NCBI GenBank assembly: GCA_024516155.1
Contig: JAJJXM010000046.1
Location: forward strand, 62,001-126,000
Reading direction: 5' to 3'
Source of the DNA: Pyronema omphalodes
Taxonomy: Eukaryota; Ascomycota; Pezizomycetes; Pezizales; Pyronemataceae
DNA: 64,000 nt
Shown here: piece after piece, positions 1 to 7,929 of the stretch
Position numbering within the stretch: position 1 is the first letter of the stretch
Layout of the letters: each line of letters begins with the position of its first letter
Notes under the pieces: generated by a model
What the model was told of the DNA's origin: nothing
What the model saw: the letters and a program-made list of their open reading frames with translations, nothing else
The model's database searches: none
Program-made: the position numbers and the translations under genes

Positions 1-1
1 T

Positions 2-178
2 ACCACCGCCGGAACCAAAGCACTGTCCGCTATGATCTCAGAGACCAAGATAGCGACTGCGGAGTGGGCTCACGCAAGGTTAAGTAAACTCCCCGCTGAG
101 GAGGACACATCTGCTACGCTGACAACAGACTGGGGGACGCTGCTGGACCTGACGGACGAGCACGCGGTTACCTCTAAT

Positions 179-184
<6 letters not shown>
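2..184 (+). CDS. LINE-A ORF2, C-terminal end (partial)
   Basis: This is the C-terminal ~60 residues of the LINE-A ORF2 polyprotein (endonuclease, reverse transcriptase, RNase H). The reading is nearly identical to the ends of the ORF2 copies at 8730-8912 and 22455-22640 (minus strand). The stop codon TAA at 182-184 is the start of the downstream A-tract. No catalytic motif lies in this piece. It is 5'-truncated by the window edge, so whether the complete gene is intact is unknown. Confidence 0.85.
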
Positions 185-210
<26 letters not shown>

Positions 211-935
211 TAATAATAAAAAGAAGTAGGAGGAGGACGGAGGGAGGGAGAAGCGGGAGGCGAGAGCGGAGAGAGAGACGAGGGAGAGGGGAGATGGAGG
301 AAGCGGACGATGACGAGGAGAGAGTGGAGACGGGAGACTGGGAGAGCGGAGGCGTGGTTGTTGTGGAGAATGGAGTCTTGTGTTTTTTTTTTCTTTTTGA
401 AACGGGAATGAAAGTGAGGCGAGGAGTCGAGGGAGAGGAGAGACGCGGTGGAGACGGACGGGAGGAGCACGAATGAGGCGAGTACGAGATGGTGACGCGG
501 AGAGAAGTGGACGGAGTGGGACGATGGATGGCTGGCGAGCCGAGAGGGAGGAGCGTGGTGAAGGGCAAGGGGAGGGACGTAGAGTAGGGTAGTGGCACAG
601 GGGAGAGAGGTGCGATGGGGGGGCGTTGACCCGGGGGAGTTATATCTTCTTTTCTTTTCTTTTTGCTTGTTTGTTTTTGCTTTGTGGAGGAAATAAAGGT
701 GGAAAAACGGTTAAAAAAGGGAGGGGAAGGGTGGAGGAAATGGGGGAACGACCCGGCGAGGTGGCCTCCGAGCGTACAGGGCTCCTGGAACAGACGACGC
801 TTGACGAACAAAAGCACAACGAGACTTGGGGGTCTACAACCCCACACCCTAACGACAAGCTCTGGGGCATACCCAGTGAGAGCTTGGCCTAACACCCGGG
901 TTTCTTAATTTTGTATTTACTGTAGATTCCGCCAT

Positions 936-947
936 AACCTTACGGTT
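936..947 (+). promoter_or_regulatory. 3' stem-loop of LINE-A (UUAC tetraloop)
   Basis: AACC-TTAC-GGTT forms a 4-bp stem, extendable by one T:G pair, 20-25 nt before the (TAAA)n tail. The same hairpin lies near the 3' end of every LINE-A copy and of D1a. LINE-B, D1b, D2 and D3 have the same stem with a TTCG loop. In LINEs whose reverse transcriptase recognises its own 3' end, such a hairpin is the usual priming signal. That role here is inferred. Confidence 0.6.
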
Positions 948-985
948 GGATGCGTGTATGAGTTAATAAATAAATAAATAAATAA

Positions 986-1115
986 ACCAATGGTCATGGT
1001 GTATCCGGCGCCAATGCCAGACGCGGTCTGCGACCCGTCCGTGTAGGCGATGATGACATTGCGGCGTCGTCTGAGGTTGTCGAGGAGTAGGAGGTGGGCG
1101 TGCGCTGTCTCGGGT
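986..1115 (-). mobile_element. LINE-C RNase H fragment
   Basis: Read on the minus strand, this 130-bp stretch encodes part of an RNase H domain. It shows the VIVAYTDGSQ-type first catalytic Asp region and a GAGY motif, like those of LINE-A and LINE-B but clearly a different sequence. A similar stretch lies on the plus strand at 17290-17430. It is caught between the A0 tail (985) and the truncated 5' end of A1 (1116). Too little remains to tell whether it belongs to the same copy as the other LINE-C pieces. Confidence 0.65.
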
Positions 1116-2452
1116 TACGTCGATGAACACAGTGAAGCAACAAACGTGCGCTTACCTAACGGCACCATAGTCACCCCTGGGACTCAAGGAGGCAGCAAGG
1201 ACGTGGTCCGGTGGATTGGCATACATTTTGATCGCAAACTTTCCTTCTCCCAACATGTAAAAATAAGACTGACGACCGCCGCTAGGTCCCTCAACGCCCT
1301 CCGCAGTTTGGTACGTCACGAAACAGGTCTGTCCCCCTCAGCGACCTGTACACTTTATCAAGCGTGTGTAACCTCTAGGTCGGATTTTGGCTCTGAGATC
1401 TGGTGGAATGGACAAAAAGGACTGGCCAGCACACTACAAACGCAACAAAACTCCGCCCTACGCCGCATACTAAACGCATTCACATCGACCCCCATAGTGG
1501 CCCTACACAACGAAGCCGCCATACCCCCCGTCGCAGTTCGCCTTCAACGCCGCAGCCGCAAATACGTTCTCCGCCTCCTCTCCCTCCCCCCTTCCCACCC
1601 CGTAGTTAGACGCTGCCCTTCCTCCTTCCCCGTGCCCAACCACTTCCCCACCTCCATATGTGACCCGTCCGAATATGACTACCCCTTGAACACCACCCAG
1701 AAAGCCCCCTCGCGCCTCGTTCGCATGCTCTGCTCCGTGAAGTCACACACCACACGGCAACAGCGACCCCCCCCCCTGCATTCTCAACAACGAGCACCGA
1801 AACCCCCGGTTTTCTCATCGGATTCGGATTCGCAGCACTCTGTTACGTTATTCTCTGAATTTTCAGGGAATTCTACGTTGTTTTTGTTGACTTTTGTCGC
1901 AAAATCAGAGTTTTCACAAGTTTTGGCTTACCCCACCTCACGAAATGTCGCCAAAACAACGACAGAACAACGCCCGACGATCGAAACGGTCCGAAAACGC
2001 GTACAATGTTCTAGCCGACCCTCCTCATGCTGGACCCAACCCTATTTTTGATGGAGGAGTTGGAATAGTTGATGAAGTTGATGGAAACTTCGCTGGAAAA
2101 CCCTTCCAGAGCGTGGTCTTGGCAGGATCACCAGTTCCTTCGGCTTCAACACACCAGCTACAAGCGACAACTGAACACAGCCGGTTCAGTACCTACCGTC
2201 GCTTGTGTGTATCCGCGATTAATGAGGCAGTTGCAGCTGATGACACCTATGCCATCCTGGATCAGCTGTTCCATGACAACTACGCCGAACTCACTGGAGC
2301 CAACTTCCTGGGGATACAACAGATCCACCGGGATACACAGCGAACCTTCAATACCCTCGATGAATCCATGCGCAAAAACAACGATGCGATACACGGCAGA
2401 TTCGACGTCATGATGACGAAATTCAACGATCTGCTCAACTGACACGGCAACG

Positions 2453-2480
2453 GCGACCCCCCCCCCTGCATTCTCAACAA
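2453..2480 (+). promoter_or_regulatory. Shared 5'-terminal oligo-C motif (D copy)
   Basis: The motif GCGA-C(9)-TGCATT followed by TCAACAAC lies about 20 bp inside the 5' end. LINE-A (28605-28633, minus) and LINE-B (43511-43540, minus) have the same arrangement of G(C/T)GA, C-run, TGC(A/C)TT and ACAAC at their 5' ends, although the following 5'UTRs are unrelated. Many non-LTR elements carry an internal RNA polymerase II promoter at the very 5' end. That this motif is such an element is inference. Confidence 0.55.
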
Positions 2481-2634
2481 CGAGCACCGAAACCCCCGGT
2501 TTTCTCATCGGATTCGGATTCGCAGCACTCTGTTACGTTATTCTCTGAATTTTCAGGGAATTCTACGTCGTTTTTGTTGACTTTTGTCGCAAAATCAGAG
2601 TTTTCACGAGTTTTGGCTTACCCCACCTCACGAA

Positions 2635-4089
2635 ATGTCGCCAAAACAACGACAGAACAACGCCCGACGATCGAAACGGTCCGAGAACGCGTACAATGTT
2701 CTAGCCGACCTTCCTCACGATGGATTTAATCCTACTTTCGATGGAAGAGATGGAAAAGTTGATGAAGTTGATGGAAACTTCGCTGGAGAGCCCTTCCAGA
2801 GCGTGGTCTTGGCACGATCACCAGTTCCTTCGGCTTCAACATCGCAGCAACAGGCGACAACTGAACACAGCCGGTTCAGTGACTACCGTCGCATGATGGT
2901 ATCTGCAATTAATAAGGCAGTCGCAGTTGACGACAACTACCTCACCCTAGATCAACTGTTTCTAGACAACGAAGCCGGACTCACTGGAGCCAGCTTCCTG
3001 GGGATACAACAGATCCACCAGGACACACAGCGACGCTTCAATACCCTCGATGACACCATACGCAACAACAGCGATGCGATGCGCCTCAGATTCGACGTCA
3101 TGATGACGAAATTCAACATTCTGATGGACGAAAACACGAAGCTGCGCGCACCCTACGGCTCTACACAGGCAGAAACAGCAGCTCTCAAGGCTGCTGTGGA
3201 CGCCCTGACGAGGAAAATCGACGAACAGCAACAAGTCATTTCGGCGCCCCCCTCACCGAACCTCACGGCCTCTTCCTCAGCGATGGAAGAGATGACTATG
3301 CAACTGTCCGTCGTCCAACATGACATTCAGGATGTCCTGGACGCTGTTCGCAACCCTCCTGGCAAGAGAAAGCGAAGGGGAAGCGACCAGAACACCGAAC
3401 CCACCTCACCGACAAACAGAAGACAGGTGAACCACAAACCGAGAGCGGCATCACCGGTGCGAAGCCTGATGCACTCAAAACATGCGACTACCGCCGCCCA
3501 GGACAAGCTTGATGCCCTCAAGCCTATGTCCCCCCTACCTCTCCTCGCGATCACGGAAACCGATGCGACACCGGAACCTCACCCTGACAGTCCATCTGCT
3601 CAGGACACACCTCTACCCGACGCCCCAAGCACTGCCCCTGCTGAGACGAACGGATGGAAGACTGTGGAGGCGAAGGCTGCACAGAGGAAGAAGCAGAAAG
3701 CGAAGGAGACGACACCTACGGCAGCGCCACCCAGCAAGACCCCTACAACAAAGAATGGTGGACGGGGAAAGAACACCCACCAACCCAGAACGACAACACC
3801 CTCTGCAAAGAAGACTTGGGCAGAAGTCGTCAAGAGCGGAGTCATCAACGTCCAGATTGTGCTTGGGAATGGCAATCTTGGACTGACAACACCACCGACA
3901 AGAAGGGGAGAGAGGCGAGGGGGAGCAGCGCGGAGGCTGAGGAAGAAGGAAGGAGAAGGGGAGAGAGGGGAGGAGAAGAGGGGCAGGGCGGGCCCGGGTG
4001 TCTCAAAGGGCAAAGAGTCAGGAGACACCGGCGGAGAAGGGGAGAGAGGAGAGGAGAGTGGGGGCACGGGGGGCCCGGCGGCTGTTTAA
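2635..4089 (+). CDS. D-family protein, 484 aa, coiled-coil ORF1p-like
   Basis: I chose the first ATG (MSPKQRQNNARR); the frame is open further upstream, but only from non-ATG codons. In order: a basic N-terminus; a variable acidic region (residues 25-120); a heptad-rich coiled coil (about 122-200, through FDVMMTKFN and ALKAAVDALTKKIDEQQQ); a Pro/Ser/Thr-rich linker with a KRKRRG basic patch; a GWKTVEAKA segment; KKTWAEVVKSG; and a Gly/Arg/Glu-rich basic tail. There is no endonuclease, reverse transcriptase, RNase H or CCHC knuckle. Coiled-coil trimerisation and basic RNA-binding tails are typical of LINE ORF1 proteins, so an RNA-chaperone or RNP role is plausible. I recognise no named family. 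Confidence 0.8.
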   Translation: MSPKQRQNNARRSKRSENAYNVLADLPHDGFNPTFDGRDGKVDEVDGNFAGEPFQSVVLARSPVPSASTSQQQATTEHSRFSDYRRMMVSAINKAVAVDDNYLTLDQLFLDNEAGLTGASFLGIQQIHQDTQRRFNTLDDTIRNNSDAMRLRFDVMMTKFNILMDENTKLRAPYGSTQAETAALKAAVDALTRKIDEQQQVISAPPSPNLTASSSAMEEMTMQLSVVQHDIQDVLDAVRNPPGKRKRRGSDQNTEPTSPTNRRQVNHKPRAASPVRSLMHSKHATTAAQDKLDALKPMSPLPLLAITETDATPEPHPDSPSAQDTPLPDAPSTAPAETNGWKTVEAKAAQRKKQKAKETTPTAAPPSKTPTTKNGGRGKNTHQPRTTTPSAKKTWAEVVKSGVINVQIVLGNGNLGLTTPPTRRGERRGGAARRLRKKEGEGERGEEKRGRAGPGVSKGKESGDTGGEGERGEESGGTGGPAAV

Positions 4090-5930
4090 CTTTGCTTTGG
4101 TTTTGTTTTTGCTTTGTGGAGGAAATACAGGAGGAAAAATGGTTAAAAATGGGAGGGGAAGGGAGGAGGAAAGGGAGGAGCCCGGCGAGGCGGCCTCTGT
4201 GCAAGCAGGGCACTTGGAACATCAGACGCGCTTGGACAAGAAACCCCCGTAGTATACAGTGGGGACAGACCCCACAACCACAACGATCAAGAGGAGGAGA
4301 CTGGTAGAGGTGGAGACTGGGTTTTTGCTTTTACATTTCTTTCTTCTTCTCTTTTGTATTTATCTGTCCCTTGTCATAACCTTCGGGTTGCAAACAAGTA
4401 ATGAGAGAACAAACAAACAATCAACGATCTGCTCTTCGAAAACGCGACGCTGCGCACAGCATACGACTCTACACAGGCAGAAACAGCAGCTCTCAAGGCT
4501 GCTGTGGACGCCCTGACGAAGAAAATCGACGAACAGCAACAAGTCATTTCGGCGCCCCCCTCACCGAACCTCACGGCCTCTTCCTCAGCGATGGAAGAGA
4601 TGACTATGCAACTGTCCGTCGTCCAACACGACATTCAGGATGTCCTGGACGCTGTCCGCAACCCTCCTGGCAAGAGAAAGCGAAGGGGAAGCGACCAGAA
4701 CACCGAACCCACCTCACCAACGACCAGAACACCGGTCAACCACAAACCGAGAGCTGCATCACCGGTGCGAAGCCTGATGCACTCGAAACATGCGACTACC
4801 GCCGCCCAGGACAAGCTTGATGCCCTCAAGCCTATGTCCCCCCTACCTCTCCTCGCGATCACGTCAACCGATGCGACACCGGAACCTCACCCTGACACTT
4901 CATCTGCTCAGGACACACCTCCACCCGACGCCCCAAGCACTGCCCCTGCTGAGACGAACGGATGGAAGACTGTGGAGGCGAAGGCTACGCAGAAGAAAGA
5001 GATGAAAGCGCAGGAGACGAGACCTACGGCAGCGACACCCAGCAAGACCCCTACAACGAAGAATGGTGGAAGGGGAAAGAATACCCACCAACCCAGACAG
5101 ACAACCCCCTCCGCAAAGAAGACTTGGGCAGAAGTCGTCAGGAGCGGAGGCATCAACGTCCAGATTGTGCTTGGGAATGGCAATCTTGGACTTACAACAC
5201 CACCGACAAGAAGGGGAGAGAGGCGAGGCGGGGCAGCGAGAAGGCTGAGGAAGAAGGAGGGAGAAGGGGAGAGAGGGGAGGAGAAGAGAGGCAGGGCGGG
5301 ACCGGGTGTTTCAAAGGGCAAAGAGTCAGGAGACACCGGCGGAGGAGTTGAGAGAGGGGAGGAGAGTGGGGGCGTAGGTGGCCCAGCGGCTGTTTAACTT
5401 TGCTTTGGTTTTGTTTTTGCTTTGTGGGGGAAATAAAGGCGGAAAGATGGTTAAAAATGGGAGGGGAAGGGTGGAGGACATGGGGGAACGACCCGGCGAG
5501 GTGGCCTCCGAGCGTACAGGGCTCCTGGAACAGACGACGCTTGACGAACAAAGCACAACGAGATTTGGGGGTCTACAACCCCACACCCTAACGACAAGCT
5601 CTGGGGCATACCCAGTGAGAGCTCGGCCTGACACCCGGGTTTCTTAATTTTGTATTTACTGTAGATTCCGCCATAACCTTACGGTTGGATGCGTGTATGA
5701 GTTAATAAATTAATAAATAAATGCTCCGCTCCGTCGGTCAGTGGATATTACCAGACGACGTAATCGAGGACACGGGGAACCCAAATCCCACCCCGTGGAT
5801 AAGCTCACCCCTACGAATAAAGATATCCTCCCTCCCCAAACCCGAAGCCGCCGTCGAACACATCTCGCTGATCCGCGACCTGAGTGACGACAAAAACAAC
5901 ATTATCGCCTATACAGACGGCTCCCAACTC

Positions 5931-7929
5931 ATGAGGCTTCCTGACGGCAACGGCGACCCCCCCCCTGCACTCTCAACAACGAGCACCGAAACCCCCGGTT
6001 TTCTCATCGGATTCGGATTCGCAGCACTCTGTTACGTTATTCTCTGAATTTTCAGGGAATTCTACGTTGTTTTTGTTGACTTTAGTCGCAAAATCAGAGT
6101 TTTCACGAGTTTTGGCTTACCCCACCTCACGAAATGTCGCCAAAACAACGACAGAACAACGCCCGACGATCGAAACGGTCCGAAAACGCGTACAACGTTC
6201 TAGCCGACCTCCCTCATGATGGATCTAATCCTACTTTCGATGGAAGAGATGGAAAAGTTGATGAAGTTGATGGAAACTTCGCTGGAAAGCCCTTCCAGAG
6301 CGTGGTCTTGGCAAGATCACCAGTTCCTTCGGCTTCAACTCAGCAGCAACAAGCAACAACTGAACAAAGCCGGTTCAGTAACTACCGTCGCAATGTTGTA
6401 TCTGCGATTACTCGGGCAGCCCTGGTTGATGACAATTATGCCTCCCTTGACCAATTTTTTTATGACAGCTACCCCGAAGTCACTGGAGCCAGCTTCCTGG
6501 GGATACAACAGATCCACCAGGACACACAGCGACGCTTCAATACCCTCGCTGACACCATACGCAACAACAGCGATGAGATGCGCCACCGATTCGACGTTAT
6601 GATGACGAAATTCAACGTTCTGCTCGGCGAAAACACGAAGCTGCGCGCAGCATACGACTCTACGCAGGCAGAAACAGCAGCTCTCAAGGCTGCTGTGGAC
6701 GCCCTGACGAAGAAAATCGACGAACAGCAACAAGTCATTTCGGCGCCCCCCTCACCGAACCTCACGGCCTCTTCCTCAGCGATGGAAGAGATGACTTTGC
6801 AACTGTCCGTCGTCCAACATGACATTCAGGATGTCCTGGACGCTGTTCGCAACCCTCCTGGCAAGAGAAAGCGAAGGGGAAGCGACCAGAACACCGAACC
6901 CACCTCACGGACAAACAGAAGACCGGTGAACCACAAACCGAGAGCGGCATCACCGGTGCGAAGCCTGATGCACTCGAAACATGCGACTACCGCCGCCCAG
7001 GACAAGCTTGATGCCCTCAAGCCTATGTCCCCCCTACCTCTCCTCGCGATCACATCGACCGAAGCGACACCGGAACCTCACCCTGACAGTCCATCTGCTC
7101 AGGACACACCTCTACCCGACGCCCCAAGCACTGCCCCTGTTGAGACCGACGGCTGGAAGACTGTGGAGGCAAAGGCTACACAGAGGAAGAAGCAGAAAGC
7201 GAAGGAGACGACACCTACGGCAGCGCCACCCAGCAAGACCCCTACAACAAAGAATGGTGGACGGGGAAAGAACACCCACCAACCCAGAACGACAACCTCC
7301 TCTGCAAAGAAGACTTGGGCAGAAGTCGTCAAGAGCGGAGGCATCAACGTCCAGATTGTGCTTGGGAATGGCAATCTTGGACTGACAACACCACCGACAA
7401 GAAGGGGAGAGAGGCGAGGGGGAGCAGCGAGGAGGCTGAGGAAGAAGGAAGGAGAAGGGGAGAGAGGGGAGGAGAAGAGGGGCAGGGCGGGCCCGGGTGT
7501 CTCAAAGGGCAAAGAGTCAGGAGACACCGGCGGAGGAGGGGAGAGAGGAGAGGAGAGTGGGGGCACGGGTGGCCCGGCGGCTGTTTAACTTTGCTTTGGT
7601 TTTGTTTTTGCTTTGTGGAGGAAATAAAGGCGGAAAAAATTGGTTAAAAATGGGAGGGGAAGGGAGGAGGAAAGGGAGGAGCCCGGCGAGGCGGCCTCTG
7701 TGCAAGCAGGGCACTTGGAACATCAGACGCGCTTGGACAAGAAACCCCCGTAGTATACAGTGGGGACAGACCCCACAACCACAACGATCAAGAGGAGGAG
7801 ACTGGTAGAGGTGGAGACTGGGTTTTTGCTTTTACATTTCTTTCTTCTTCTCTTTTGTATTTATCTGTCCCTTGTCATAACCTTCGGGTTGCAAACAAGT
7901 AATGAGAGAACAAACAAACAAACAAACAA
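5931..7929 (+). mobile_element. D element D2 (LINE-B-type 3' end), full length
   Basis: This complete 1999-bp copy sits in the RNase H region of LINE-A A1. The perfect 14-bp duplication acggctcccaactc flanks it (5917-5930, 7930-7943). It begins with a few extra bases, then the oligo-C motif, carries an open D ORF, and ends with the LINE-B 3' module and an (ACAA)n tail. The insertion lies next to the codons of the first RNase H Asp. Confidence 0.93.
6134..7588 (+). CDS. D-family protein, 484 aa (copy D2)
   Basis: This is an open 484-codon copy of the D ORF, starting at the same ATG as in D1b. It has the same layout: basic start, variable region, coiled coil (~122-200), P/S/T-rich linker, TWAEVVKSGG segment and R/G/E-rich tail. 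Compared with D1b, differences cluster at residues ~80-115 (RRNVVSAITRAALVDD here versus RRMMVSAINKAVAVDD there). The C-terminal ~250 residues differ at few positions. No frameshift or stop is seen, in contrast to several neighbouring LINE ORFs. A role as an RNP protein of the element is inference. Confidence 0.8.
   Translation: MSPKQRQNNARRSKRSENAYNVLADLPHDGSNPTFDGRDGKVDEVDGNFAGKPFQSVVLARSPVPSASTQQQQATTEQSRFSNYRRNVVSAITRAALVDDNYASLDQFFYDSYPEVTGASFLGIQQIHQDTQRRFNTLADTIRNNSDEMRHRFDVMMTKFNVLLGENTKLRAAYDSTQAETAALKAAVDALTKKIDEQQQVISAPPSPNLTASSSAMEEMTLQLSVVQHDIQDVLDAVRNPPGKRKRRGSDQNTEPTSRTNRRPVNHKPRAASPVRSLMHSKHATTAAQDKLDALKPMSPLPLLAITSTEATPEPHPDSPSAQDTPLPDAPSTAPVETDGWKTVEAKATQRKKQKAKETTPTAAPPSKTPTTKNGGRGKNTHQPRTTTSSAKKTWAEVVKSGGINVQIVLGNGNLGLTTPPTRRGERRGGAARRLRKKEGEGERGEEKRGRAGPGVSKGKESGDTGGGGERGEESGGTGGPAAV

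Larger units (their letters stand above)
1..985 (+). mobile_element. LINE-A copy A0, 3' end (ORF2 tail plus 3'UTR)
   Basis: This is the 3' end of a non-LTR retrotransposon that enters from outside the window. It holds the last codons of ORF2, an A-tract of about 29 nt right after the stop, a purine-rich 3'UTR of about 750 nt, a small AACC-TTAC-GGTT hairpin (936-947) and a (TAAA)n tail ending at 985. The same order recurs at 8910-9694 and, inverted, at 17438-18240 and 21670-22455, which defines the family. The element abuts a LINE-C fragment at 986. A matching target-site duplication cannot be checked because the 5' end lies outside the window. Confidence 0.9.
2437..4420 (+). mobile_element. 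D element D1b (LINE-B-type 3' end), full length
   Basis: This is a complete 1984-bp copy inserted into the ORF of D1a. The 14-bp target duplication tcaacgatctgctc is perfect (2423-2436 and 4421-4434). The 5' end has the oligo-C/TGCATT motif at 2455-2472. The 3' ~330 bp match the LINE-B 3'UTR, with a TTCG-loop hairpin near 4379-4390 and an (ACAA)n tail. A D element inserted into a D element shows that the family was mobilised more than once. Confidence 0.93.
1945..5397 (+). pseudogene. D-family ORF of D1a, split by D1b
   Basis: The ORF starts at ATG 1945 and is read to 2436, then from 4435 to the stop at 5397. Across the insertion the frame is kept, and the undisturbed ORF would have been 484 codons, exactly as in D1b, D2 and D3. 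The only inactivating event visible is the D1b insertion, which brings an in-frame stop at 2440. The N-terminal half differs from the other copies at many residues around codons 80-115. The C-terminal half is nearly identical to them. Confidence 0.85.
1739..5720 (+). mobile_element. D element D1a (LINE-A-type 3' end), interrupted by D1b
   Basis: D1a occupies 1739-2436 and 4435-5720, with D1b between. It starts with the family 5' sequence (oligo-C run at 1766-1776), carries the D ORF, and ends with about 310 bp that match the LINE-A 3'UTR, including the TTAC-loop hairpin and a TAAA-type tail (5703-5720). This LINE-A type of 3' end sets it apart from the other three D copies. The flanking duplication of 14 bp differs at one base (T1731 versus C5727), a CpG-to-TpG change in the left copy. 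Confidence 0.9.

Noticed and set aside
80..895. Ser/Pro/Leu-rich open frame on the minus strand (also at 8909-9604, 17554-18340, 22055-22465)
   Set aside because: It is the antisense of the purine-rich LINE-A 3'UTR; composition alone keeps it open and it is broken differently in each copy.
2584..2634. 17-codon N-terminal extension of the D ORF
   Set aside because: It begins at a TTG. The first ATG, shared by all four copies, is at the MSPKQRQ position, so the shorter protein is preferred.
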